DNA of 64,000 nt from Actinomycetota bacterium. GTDB taxonomy: Bacteria; Actinomycetota; Acidimicrobiia; Acidimicrobiales; Iamiaceae. Below are positions 24,274 to 31,244 of the stretch, one piece after another; position 1 is the first letter of the stretch; each line of letters opens with the position of its first letter. The notes under the pieces are model-generated. The model worked only from the letters and a program-made list of their open reading frames with translations. It was not told the origin of the DNA and did not search any database. The stretch is from the NCBI GenBank assembly GCA_016185275.1, contig JACPNX010000014.1:36909-100908 (forward strand), in the 5' to 3' direction. A program made the position numbers and the translations under genes.

Positions 24274-25428
24274 ATGGGACCGCTGGCCGGCATCCGGGTG
24301 ATCGAGATCGCAGGCATCGGGCCGGGTCCGTTCTGCGCCATGGTGCTCGCCGACCTCGGAGCCGAGGTCGTGCGGGTGGATCGCGCCGCGAGCGTGACGG
24401 GCTCGGGGGCCGGAGCCGACGCGCCTCCGCCCGCAGACGTCATGAACCGCGGCCGGCGCTCGATCGGCGTGGACCTGAAGCACCCCGACGGCGTGGCCAC
24501 CGTCCTTCGCCTCGTCGAGTCCGCCGACGCGCTGATCGAAGGCTTCCGGCCCGGGGTCATGGAACGCCTCCGGCTCGGGCCCGACGCGTGCCACGAGCGC
24601 AACCCGCGCCTGGTCTACGGGCGCATGACCGGTTGGGGGCAGGACGGCCCGTACGCCGCCGCCGCCGGCCACGACATCAACTACATCGCGCTGGCGGGCG
24701 CCCTCGACCCGATCGGGCGCCGCGGCGAGGCACCCGTCCCGCCGCTGAACCTCGTCGGCGACTTCGGGGGCGGCGGCATGCTGCTCGCGCTCGGCGTCTG
24801 CGCGGCGCTCGTCGAAGCCGGCCGCTCCGGTCAGGGTCAGGTGGTCGACGCCGCGATGGTGGACGGCGCAGCCCTGCTCACCACCATGTTCCATGCCTTC
24901 CGGGCCATGGGCATCTGGCACGACGAGCGGGGCACGAACCTGCTCGACACCGGCGCCCACTTCTACGACGTCTACGAGTGCGCGGACGGCCGCTACGTCT
25001 CGATCGGCTCCATCGAGCCGCAGTTCTACGCCGAGCTGCTCCGGCTCACCGGCCTCGAGGGCACCGACCTGCCTTGGCAGATGGACCGGGCGCAGTGGCC
25101 GGCGATGAAGGAGCACCTCGCCGGCGTCTTCCGCACCAAGACCCGCGACGAGTGGTGCGCGCTCATGGAGGGCAGCGACGTCTGCTTCGCCCCGGTGCTG
25201 TCGCTGGCCGAGGCTCCGAGCCACCCGCACAACGTCCACCGAGGCACCTTCACCGAGGTCGCAGGCGTCGTGCAGCCGGCGCCGGCGCCCCGCTTCGACC
25301 GGACACCGGCCGGAATCGGCGCACCTCCGCCGCACGCGGGCCAGCACACCGACGAGGTCTTGGCCGCGTGGGCCGGTCTCGACGGCGACGACATCGCCAA
25401 GCTGCGCGAGTCGGGCGCGGTCGCGTAG
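24274..25428 (+). CDS. CaiB/BaiF CoA-transferase family, alpha-methylacyl-CoA racemase-like
   Basis: The 384-residue protein is a class III CoA-transferase family member. [20 protein letters not shown] and the pattern [20 protein letters not shown] followed by [11 protein letters not shown] place the His and Asp as in mycobacterial alpha-methylacyl-CoA racemase Mcr, rather than the single Asp of formyl-CoA transferase. The third catalytic residue is probably the Glu of [14 protein letters not shown]. Racemisation of 2-methylacyl-CoA in branched-chain or sterol side-chain oxidation is the likely role. It follows the hydrolase gene closely. Confidence 0.85.
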   Translation: MGPLAGIRVIEIAGIGPGPFCAMVLADLGAEVVRVDRAASVTGSGAGADAPPPADVMNRGRRSIGVDLKHPDGVATVLRLVESADALIEGFRPGVMERLRLGPDACHERNPRLVYGRMTGWGQDGPYAAAAGHDINYIALAGALDPIGRRGEAPVPPLNLVGDFGGGGMLLALGVCAALVEAGRSGQGQVVDAAMVDGAALLTTMFHAFRAMGIWHDERGTNLLDTGAHFYDVYECADGRYVSIGSIEPQFYAELLRLTGLEGTDLPWQMDRAQWPAMKEHLAGVFRTKTRDEWCALMEGSDVCFAPVLSLAEAPSHPHNVHRGTFTEVAGVVQPAPAPRFDRTPAGIGAPPPHAGQHTDEVLAAWAGLDGDDIAKLRESGAVA

Positions 25429-25481
25429 CCGAGCACGAGCGGCGCGCCGGGGCGGCGCGAGGAGCCACGGCGGCACCCGGA

Positions 25482-25487
25482 TAGCGT
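25482..25487 (+). promoter_or_regulatory. -10 element TAGCGT, leaderless promoter of the PIG-L gene
   Basis: TAGCGT is followed by eight bases and the GTG at 25496. Confidence 0.55.
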
Positions 25488-25495
25488 CCGAGGCC

Positions 25496-26317
25496 GTGCC
25501 CACCGTCGTGTGCTTCCACGCCCACCCCGACGACGAGTCGATCGCCACCGCCGGGCTCATGGCGCGGGCCAGCGCCGCGGGCCACCGGGTCGTGCTCGTC
25601 GTCGCCACCAGAGGCGAGCGCGGCACGCCGGTCCCCGGGGTGCTCGCCGACGGCGAGGACCTGTCACTGCGCCGGACGGCCGAGACCTACGAGTCGGCCC
25701 GGCGGGTCGGGGCGCAGCGCGTCGAGTTCCTCGGGTTCGTCGACTCCGACATGATGGGCGAACCGGCCAACGAGGAGCCGTGGACGTTCTGGCAGGCCGA
25801 CGTCGACCACGCCGCCCGGCGCCTCTCCGTCATCCTCGACGAGGAGCGAGCCGACCTGCTGACCGTCTACGACGACAACGGCGGCTACGGGCACCCCGAC
25901 CACATCCAGGTGCACCGGGTCGGCACCCGCGCCGCGTCGATGGCCGGCACCCCGGTGGTGTTCGAAAGCACCATGAACCGCACGTTCATCCAGCGCCGGA
26001 TGGAGGAGATGCCCGTCCCCGTCGAGAGCACCGGCGGTGACACGGCGGCACCGTCGGGTCCACCCGATGTGTCGAACCTCGGAAAGCCCGAAGAGGAGAT
26101 CACCCACCGCGTCGACGTGCGGGCCGTGCTCGATCGCAAGCGGGCCGCCATGGAGGCGCACGAGAGCCAGATCGCGCCGGACCACTTCCTGCTGGCGATG
26201 GCGCCGGAGGTCTTCGCCGAGGCCATGGGGACCGAGTGGTTCATCCTCCACGCCGGCGACGTCTCTGCGGGCTCGTGGGTCGCCGAGCTGTTCGAGCCCC
26301 ACCAGCCCGGCGCCTGA
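25496..26317 (+). CDS. PIG-L family deacetylase (MshB/Mca-like)
   Basis: The 273-residue protein is a zinc-dependent N-acetylglucosamine-type deacetylase. The metal motif is FHAHPDDESIA, with the third ligand in GYGHPDHIQVHRVG. The family includes MshB and Mca of mycothiol metabolism, but members in such organisms are numerous and no mycothiol gene is adjacent. The GTG start has a -10 box eight bases upstream. The last codons and stop lie inside the first copy of the 43-bp repeat, so the C-terminal Ser-Pro-Gly-Ala-type residues may be repeat-derived. Confidence 0.87.
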   Translation: MPTVVCFHAHPDDESIATAGLMARASAAGHRVVLVVATRGERGTPVPGVLADGEDLSLRRTAETYESARRVGAQRVEFLGFVDSDMMGEPANEEPWTFWQADVDHAARRLSVILDEERADLLTVYDDNGGYGHPDHIQVHRVGTRAASMAGTPVVFESTMNRTFIQRRMEEMPVPVESTGGDTAAPSGPPDVSNLGKPEEEITHRVDVRAVLDRKRAAMEAHESQIAPDHFLLAMAPEVFAEAMGTEWFILHAGDVSAGSWVAELFEPHQPGA

Positions 26318-26431
26318 TCGACCGGCGGCGGTCCGGTCCGGCCATCAGCCCGGCGCCTGATCGACCGGCGGCGGTCCGGTCCGGCCATCAGCCCGGCGCC
26401 TGATCGACCGGCGGCGGTACGGTCCGGCCAT
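26305..26431 (+). repeat. 43-bp tandem repeat, three copies, spanning the PIG-L stop to the next start
   Basis: Copies lie at 26305-26347, 26348-26390 and 26391-26431 or slightly beyond. Each begins GCCCGGCGCCTGATCGACCG, so the real PIG-L stop is in copy one. Copies one and two are identical and carry TCCGGT and CCATCA. Copy three carries TACGGT and CCATGC, which supply the -10 box and ATG of the downstream gene. Confidence 0.93.
26418..26423 (+). promoter_or_regulatory. -10 element TACGGT, leaderless promoter in repeat copy three
   Basis: TACGGT is followed by six bases and the ATG at 26430. The same position in copies one and two reads TCCGGT, which breaks the TA required by the consensus. 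Confidence 0.6.
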
Positions 26432-27536
26432 GCCCGACCGCTGGACCCACACCGGCTACGCCCAGCAGCTCCACTTCGGGCCCGGAGCCGTCGAGGAGGT
26501 GCCCGACGTGCTGCGCGCGCTGGGCGCCCGCCGGGCCATGTTGGTCACGACCGCCGGGCGGGCCGCATCGGCCGACGGCCGGCGCCTCCAGGCGCGGCTG
26601 GGCCGGTCCCTGGCGTCGACGTTCGACGGCGTGTCGTCGCACGTGCCCGCGCCGGCGGTGCACGCCGCCGTGCAACAGGCCCGGCGCGACGGAGCCGACG
26701 CGGTCGTGTCCTTCGGTGGTGGGTCGTGCGCCGACCTCGGCAAGGCGGTCTGCTTCTTCACCGAGGCCGAGCAGGGCACGCCGGGCGCATCGTTCGCCGA
26801 CCGGCCCGCGCTGTGGCACGTGGCCGTACCCACCACCTACTCGGGCGCGGAGCTCACGCCCTTCTTCGGGATGACCGACCCCTCCACCGGCCAGAAGTCC
26901 GGTGCCGGAGGCCCGACCATCGCGCCGATCGCCACTGTGCATGACCCGGTCCTCACGCTGTCGACGCCGCCTCGCGTCAGCGCCGAGACGGGCATGAACG
27001 CACTGGCGCACTGCGTCGAGGTGGCGTGGTCACCGGCGCGCACCCCCGAAGCCGAGGCGATCGCTCTGTCGGGCGCGGCGCAGGTCTTCCACGCCCTGCC
27101 GCGCGTGGTCGCCACGCCCGACGACCTCGAGGCCCGCACCGACATGCTCGCCGGTGCGGTGCTGGCCGGGCGGTGCCTGCAGAACGCCTCGATGGGCGTT
27201 CACCATGGCCTCGCGCAGCTCGTCGGCGGGCGCACCGGCATCCCCCACGGTCTGGCCAACGCCATGATCCTGGCCCATGCCATCCGCTTCAACGCCGACG
27301 CCGCCGAGGGGCCGGTGGCGGCGCTCGCGCGGGCGATCGGCGTCGAGGACCTCGCGGAGGCGGTGGCCGACCTCGTCCGCCGTCTCGGTCTGCCCGCGGG
27401 TCTGCACGAGTGCGGCGTCGGCGACGACGACCTCGACGCCGTCGCCCGTATGGCGCCAGGCAACCGCAGCGTGCAGGTCAACCCGCGTCCGGTGGGCGAG
27501 GGCGACGCCCGCGCCATCCTCGCCGACGCGTCGTAA
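26430..27536 (+). CDS. iron-containing alcohol dehydrogenase family, maleylacetate reductase-like
   Basis: The 368-residue enzyme has the dinucleotide motif VSFGGGSCADLGKAV near residue 95 and the maleylacetate-reductase hallmark VAVPTTYSGAELTPFFGMTD. The C-terminal metal region includes NALAHCVEVAW and GVHHGLAQLVGGRTGIPHGL. Maleylacetate reductases reduce maleylacetate to 3-oxoadipate in chloroaromatic and resorcinol breakdown, but no dioxygenase gene is nearby. The ATG is fixed by the promoter six bases upstream. Confidence 0.85.
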   Translation: MPDRWTHTGYAQQLHFGPGAVEEVPDVLRALGARRAMLVTTAGRAASADGRRLQARLGRSLASTFDGVSSHVPAPAVHAAVQQARRDGADAVVSFGGGSCADLGKAVCFFTEAEQGTPGASFADRPALWHVAVPTTYSGAELTPFFGMTDPSTGQKSGAGGPTIAPIATVHDPVLTLSTPPRVSAETGMNALAHCVEVAWSPARTPEAEAIALSGAAQVFHALPRVVATPDDLEARTDMLAGAVLAGRCLQNASMGVHHGLAQLVGGRTGIPHGLANAMILAHAIRFNADAAEGPVAALARAIGVEDLAEAVADLVRRLGLPAGLHECGVGDDDLDAVARMAPGNRSVQVNPRPVGEGDARAILADAS

Positions 27537-27597
27537 CCGACTCGCCCGCTCCGGCGCGGCTACCGTCCCGAGGACATTTGCTCCAAGGGGGAGACCG

Positions 27598-28914
27598 ATG
27601 GTTCGCCGTGCCTTCGTCGTCGTTGCGCTCGCCGTGGCCGCAGCAGTCGCGGTGCCGGCGGCGGGCTCGTCGCGCCTCGGCGCGCCGGGCCTGCCGTCCC
27701 CCGCCCAGGACGCGCTCGTCCGGCTCAACCAGATCCAGGTGGTCGGCTCGCACAACAGCTACAAGGCCGAGTCGTCCCAAGCGGAGAAGGACGTGCGCCG
27801 CGCCGCCATCGGTGCCGCCGAGGACGCGCTCGAGTACAGCCATGTCCCGCTCGACCAGCAGTTCGCGAACCAGCGCATCCGCCAGATCGAGCTCGACGTG
27901 TGGCGCGACGATGCCGGCGGCAAGTACGCCAACCCGCTGATCCGCCAGGTCACCGGCGGCGGCCCCTACGACCCGGCCATGTTGCGGCCCGGCATCAAGG
28001 TGTTCCACACCCAAGACGTCGACTACCGCACCACGTGCCTGTCGCTCATCGCCTGCCTGAGCGTCGTGAAGTCCTGGACCGACGCCAACCCGACCGCGGC
28101 CCCGATCGCCATCCTCCTCGAGCTCAAGGACGCGCCGCTGTCGGCGGGCGGCATCACCTTCACCACGCCGGACCCGTGGACCAACACCGCCGCCCTCGAC
28201 CGCCTCGACGGTGAGATCCGCTCGGTGTTCACCCCGGAGGACCTCATCACCCCCGACGACGTCCGGGGCGCCGCTCCCACGCTCGACCAGGCGGTGCGCA
28301 CCACCGGTTGGCCGACGCTCGCGCAGAGCCGCGGCAAGGTGCTGTTCCTCATGGACAACGAGGGCGCCTACCGCACCAGCTACATCGCCGGGCACCCGTC
28401 GCTGCAGGGTCGCGCCATCTTCACTAACGCCAACCCGGGTGATCCCGACGCGGCCTTCGTCAAGCGCAACGACGCCAAGGGCAGCTTCACCGACATCCAG
28501 AACCTCGTGCGGCAGGGCTACGTGGTGCGCACGCGGGCCGACGCCGACACCATCGAGGCACGCACGAACGACACGTCGACCCGCGACGCAGCCCTGGCCA
28601 GTGGCGCCCAGTGGGTCAGCACCGACTACCCGGTCGAGGGTCCCACCTACGCGCAGCGCTGGGGCACCGACTACGTGGTCCAGCTCCCAGGCGGCGTGGT
28701 GGCCCGGTGCAACCCGATCAACGCGCCACCCGTGTGCGAGAGCGCGTCGCTCGACACGATCTACACACCCGCGCCGCCCCCGACCTTCCCGCCGACCACG
28801 CCCACGACGACGCCCCCGCCGCCACCGCCGCCACCTCCCACGGCTCCTACCACGACCGTCCCCGAGGCCCCTCCGGCCGAGCCGGTGGGCGGGGCCGCCG
28901 ACTTCACCGGCTAG
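27598..28914 (+). CDS. secreted PI-PLC-type phosphodiesterase (Ca2+-dependent family)
   Basis: The 438-residue protein has a signal peptide (about residues 1-24, VRRAFVVVALAVAAAVAVP) and a phosphatidylinositol phospholipase C X-like TIM barrel. Catalytic segments are VVGSHNSYK (His), IRQIELDVWRDD (Glu and Asp ligands) and KVFHTQDVDY (second His). The C-terminal 55 residues are a Pro/Thr tail typical of a wall-spanning linker, with no sorting signal. The ATG has an AAGGGGGAG ribosome-binding site and so is a leadered message. It is likely exported; the lipid substrate is not known. Confidence 0.87.
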   Translation: MVRRAFVVVALAVAAAVAVPAAGSSRLGAPGLPSPAQDALVRLNQIQVVGSHNSYKAESSQAEKDVRRAAIGAAEDALEYSHVPLDQQFANQRIRQIELDVWRDDAGGKYANPLIRQVTGGGPYDPAMLRPGIKVFHTQDVDYRTTCLSLIACLSVVKSWTDANPTAAPIAILLELKDAPLSAGGITFTTPDPWTNTAALDRLDGEIRSVFTPEDLITPDDVRGAAPTLDQAVRTTGWPTLAQSRGKVLFLMDNEGAYRTSYIAGHPSLQGRAIFTNANPGDPDAAFVKRNDAKGSFTDIQNLVRQGYVVRTRADADTIEARTNDTSTRDAALASGAQWVSTDYPVEGPTYAQRWGTDYVVQLPGGVVARCNPINAPPVCESASLDTIYTPAPPPTFPPTTPTTTPPPPPPPPPTAPTTTVPEAPPAEPVGGAADFTG

Positions 28915-28999
28915 TGGCTGCTGCTCCCCACGCGGCTGTGCCCGCGGGCGGGCGGCGCTCGGTTGGCGGAGCCGCCCCGGGGCGAGCGACGATCGGGCC

Positions 29000-29476
29000 G
29001 TGACCGTCATCAAGATCAACGCCATCACAGTGCCCGAGGACTCGGGTGACGAGCTGGCCCGTCGCTTCGCGGCCCGGGCCGGCGCGGTCGACGGCCAGGA
29101 CGGGTTCGAGGGTTTCGAGCTCCTGAAGCCGACCGACGGACGAACCACCTGGCTGGTCGTGACGCGCTGGCGCGACGAACCGGCCTTCGAGGCATGGCTG
29201 TCGTCTCCCGCCTTCGGCCAGGGCCACCGGGGCGGCGGCGGCAGCGGACCGCACGGTGGTCCCCCCCACGGTGCCGGGGCCGGCGCAACGGATGCCGGTG
29301 TGGCGGGTGCCGGCGCGACGGATGCGACGGATGCCGGTGTGGCGGGTGCCGGCGCCGGAGCGGCGGGCGGCGGCGGCCACCCGCACGGGGGCGAGGCGCC
29401 CGTCGCCGTCGCCAGCGAGCTCTGGTCCTACGAGATCGCAGGCGGCTCCCAGCCCCGGCCCGGCGCGGAGGCGTAG
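29000..29476 (+). CDS. mhuD: MhuD-type heme-degrading monooxygenase with a Gly/His/Ala-rich insertion
   Basis: Residues 1-76 follow mycobacterial MhuD closely: VIKINAITVPEDSGDEL, GFEGFELLKPTDG, WLVVTRW and FEAWLSSPAF. The catalytic Asn7 and Trp66 are kept, and the heme-ligand His is His76. MhuD opens heme to release iron. Unlike the family (about 105 residues), this one has 158. About 55 residues of Gly, His, Ala, Thr and Asp are inserted just after the ligand His, with an internal repeat, before the last strand (PVAVASELWSYEIAG). GTG start, with GACGAT six bases upstream. The same reading frame resumes after the TAG stop as a membrane protein. Confidence 0.85.
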   Translation: MTVIKINAITVPEDSGDELARRFAARAGAVDGQDGFEGFELLKPTDGRTTWLVVTRWRDEPAFEAWLSSPAFGQGHRGGGGSGPHGGPPHGAGAGATDAGVAGAGATDATDAGVAGAGAGAAGGGGHPHGGEAPVAVASELWSYEIAGGSQPRPGAEA

Positions 29477-29479
29477 CGG

Positions 29480-29857
29480 CTGCTCGCGGTAGCCCTTCGC
29501 GACGTCCACGCGGGGTGGGCGTGGTTCGTCATCGTCGGCAACGGACTCGCGGGCATCTGGGCGCTCGCCGCCCACCGGTTCGCGGCTCTGCGCACGCGGG
29601 CACTGTGGTGGTTCACGGTCGTGGCCGAGGTCGCCATCTTCGTACAGGTGGCGCTCGGCGTCGCGCTCGTGGCGGGACCGGACAAGCTCGAGGCGCCGCA
29701 GTTCCACATGTTCTACGGCTTCGTGTCGATCATCGCCGTCGCGCTGATCTTCAGCTACCGCGCCCAACTGGCCCGCCACCGCTACCTGCTCTACGGGTTC
29801 GGAGGGCTCTTCCTCATGGGGCTCGGCATACGAGCCGTGCTGGTGGCCGGTCGCTGA
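29480..29857 (+). CDS. small membrane protein, probable CTG start
   Basis: The 125-residue product has about four helices: WAWFVIVGNGLAGIWALAA, FTVVAEVAIFVQVALGVALV, MFYGFVSIIAVALIF and YLLYGFGGLFLMGLGIRAV. The frame begins directly after the mhuD stop and has no ATG, GTG or TTG until a GTG at 29621, which would remove the whole first helix. A CTG at 29480 lies eight bases after a GGAGG (29467-29471), so CTG initiation is proposed. Readthrough of the mhuD TAG is the other option. The family is not recognised. Linkage to mhuD hints at a heme or iron membrane function, which is inference. Confidence 0.65.
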   Translation: MLAVALRDVHAGWAWFVIVGNGLAGIWALAAHRFAALRTRALWWFTVVAEVAIFVQVALGVALVAGPDKLEAPQFHMFYGFVSIIAVALIFSYRAQLARHRYLLYGFGGLFLMGLGIRAVLVAGR

Positions 29858-29914
29858 GCCGGTCCGCCCCTGCGGGCGTTGCCGGCGTCGCGGTGCCTCG
29901 CTGCGCCGATGGCC

Positions 29915-30151
29915 CTACAGGTGGACGACGGGGCAGGTGAGGGTGCGCGTGATCCCGTCGATCATCTGGACGCGGCTCACCACCATCTTGCCCAGCTCGT
30001 CGACCGTGTCGGCCTCGGCCTTGGCGATGACGTCGTACGGGCCCGTGACGTCGTCGGCCGACACCACGCCGGTGATCTGGCCGACCTCCGAGGCGACCGC
30101 GGCCGCCTTGCCGACTTCGGTCTGGATGAGGATGTACGCGTTGACGGCCAC
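29915..30151 (-). CDS. stand-alone Lrp/AsnC ligand-binding (RAM) domain protein
   Basis: The 78-residue protein is an isolated RAM domain: VAVNAYILIQTEVGKAAAVASEV, GVVSADDVTGPYDVIAKAEAD and MIDGITRTLTCPVVHL. It lacks the DNA-binding winged helix of full Lrp/AsnC regulators. Such stand-alone proteins bind amino acids as dimers or larger rings. The GTG at 30151 has a GGGGAGG site five bases upstream; an ATG at 30184 would add an Arg-rich leader that includes this site and was rejected. A TACCAT box near 30184 may be its promoter. Confidence 0.85.
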   Translation of the reverse strand: MAVNAYILIQTEVGKAAAVASEVGQITGVVSADDVTGPYDVIAKAEADTVDELGKMVVSRVQMIDGITRTLTCPVVHL

Positions 30152-30231
30152 GGAGCCTCCCCGACGGTGACGACGTGGCGGCATGGTAGCCCCGGCCGGC
30201 CCGGGCCTCGCCGTCCGGGCCCGGGCGCGGA

Positions 30232-30260
30232 GCGCCCCGGGAACACCGTTCCCGGGGCGC
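30232..30260 (-). terminator. strong terminator hairpin after hsp20
   Basis: A perfect 13-bp stem (30232-30244 with 30248-30260) around a three-base loop lies 24 bases beyond the hsp20 stop. It separates hsp20 from the Lrp-like gene on the same strand. Confidence 0.75.
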
Positions 30261-30283
30261 CGACTCCGTGGCCGTCGAAGCGG

Positions 30284-30805
30284 TCAAGCCCGGGAGCCCA
30301 CCGGCTCCCAGCTCGCGTCCGCCGGCTCCTCGCCGGCGCCCGCCGACCCGGTCGTCCCTGCCGGCGTGCCCTCGTGCGTCGCGCCCGTGTCGATGGCGGC
30401 CTGCTCCTCGCCGCCGCCCCGCCCGACGGCGATGCGACGCGGCTTCGCGGCCTGCGCCACCGGGATGCTCAACACGAGCACGCCGCGGTCGTAGTCGGCA
30501 CTGACGCCCGAGCCCTCGAGGGTGTCGCCGAGGAACAGCTGGCGGGTGATGGTCCCGAAGCGCCGCTCGGCGGCCAGCACCTCGTCGCCCTCGCGCTTGT
30601 CCGGCCGGCGTTCGGCCTTCACGGTCAAGACGTTCCGTTCGACCGTGAGCTCGATCGAGTCCGGCTCGACGCCCGGCAGGTCGAACGACACGACGACCCG
30701 GTCGCCGCGGCGGATGGCGTCCATCGGCATGGGCGACGCGGCCGTCCTGGTCAGCTCGTCGGCCACCCGGTCCAGCTCACGGAAAGGATCGAAGCGCAGC
30801 AGCAT
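30284..30805 (-). CDS. hsp20: Hsp20 small heat-shock protein
   Basis: The 173-residue chaperone has the alpha-crystallin domain: RVVVSFDLPGVEPDSIELTVERNVLTVKAER, then FGTITRQLFLGDTLEGSGVSADYDRGVLVLSIPV. The N-terminal start FDPFRELDRVADEL is typical. The tail beyond residue 130 is Gly/Ala/Glu-rich, and the usual IXI motif is not clear (PRRIAVG is closest). The ATG has an AGGAGG site. Transcription should be under HspR, since a HAIR-like operator overlaps the promoter upstream. It is divergent from a small gene of unknown function. Confidence 0.92.
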   Translation of the reverse strand: MLLRFDPFRELDRVADELTRTAASPMPMDAIRRGDRVVVSFDLPGVEPDSIELTVERNVLTVKAERRPDKREGDEVLAAERRFGTITRQLFLGDTLEGSGVSADYDRGVLVLSIPVAQAAKPRRIAVGRGGGEEQAAIDTGATHEGTPAGTTGSAGAGEEPADASWEPVGSRA

Positions 30806-30869
30806 GGTGCACCTCCTGCACGCCGTGCCCGCCGTCGGTGCACGGCTCCGGTTGACGTACCTGCCGGTG

Positions 30870-30903
30870 ATGATACCGATTTGTTGAGCGTTGGCAACTC
30901 AAC
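30870..30903 (-). promoter_or_regulatory. hsp20 promoter with HAIR-type HspR operator
   Basis: GTTGAGC (30883-30889), seven bases, then ACTCAAC (30897-30903) matches the HspR operator CTTGAGT-N7-ACTCAAG at all positions but the outermost and one inner base, with the correct 7-7-7 spacing. On the minus strand TTGCCA (30897-30892) and TATCAT (30875-30870) are 16 bases apart and would be the -35 and -10 of hsp20. The operator covers the -35, so bound HspR would block the promoter. The divergent gene at 30961 may share control. Confidence 0.75.
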
Positions 30904-30960
30904 TCTGGGCAAGTTTGTCCCGAGGCAGGACGGGCAAGGCTCTCGCCGAAAGGTGGTCCC

Positions 30961-31230
30961 ATGCTGCTCCCCTCCGACGCTCCCTCGCGCCGCCTCGACG
31001 AAGAGCTCGACGACCTGCTCGGGCTGCTCCCCATGCTGCGCGTGACCCCACGCTTGGCGGACCGGGTCTTCGACCAGCTGGTCGACGTGCTCCTCGAGCG
31101 TCTCCTGCTCGACCTGCGCGCCCGGCGCCGCTGCGGCGAGATCGACTCGCGCCGGTACCTCGACGAGCTCGAGGAGCTCGTCGGCGCGTGCCGTCACGTG
31201 GAGCTGCTGCCGCCGCCTCGCCGGGTCTGA
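30961..31230 (+). CDS. small helical protein of unknown function, divergent from hsp20
   Basis: The 89-residue protein is Leu/Arg/Glu-rich and should be almost all helix: LDEELDDLLGLLPML, VFDQLVDVLLERLLLDL, then a second amphipathic segment ending in Pro-Pro-Pro-Arg-Arg. It has no membrane segment and no recognised domain. The ATG follows AAAGGTGG. Its promoter region contains the HspR operator at 30883-30903, so heat-shock control is possible. It is convergent with pckG, 14 bases away. Confidence 0.6.
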   Translation: MLLPSDAPSRRLDEELDDLLGLLPMLRVTPRLADRVFDQLVDVLLERLLLDLRARRRCGEIDSRRYLDELEELVGACRHVELLPPPRRV

Positions 31231-31244
31231 CGCCGGCGAGGCGC

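Noticed and set aside
26305..26431. The 43-bp repeat as a REP-like or regulatory RNA element
   Set aside because: It contains the real stop of one gene and the promoter and start of the next, so simple tandem duplication of the junction explains it.
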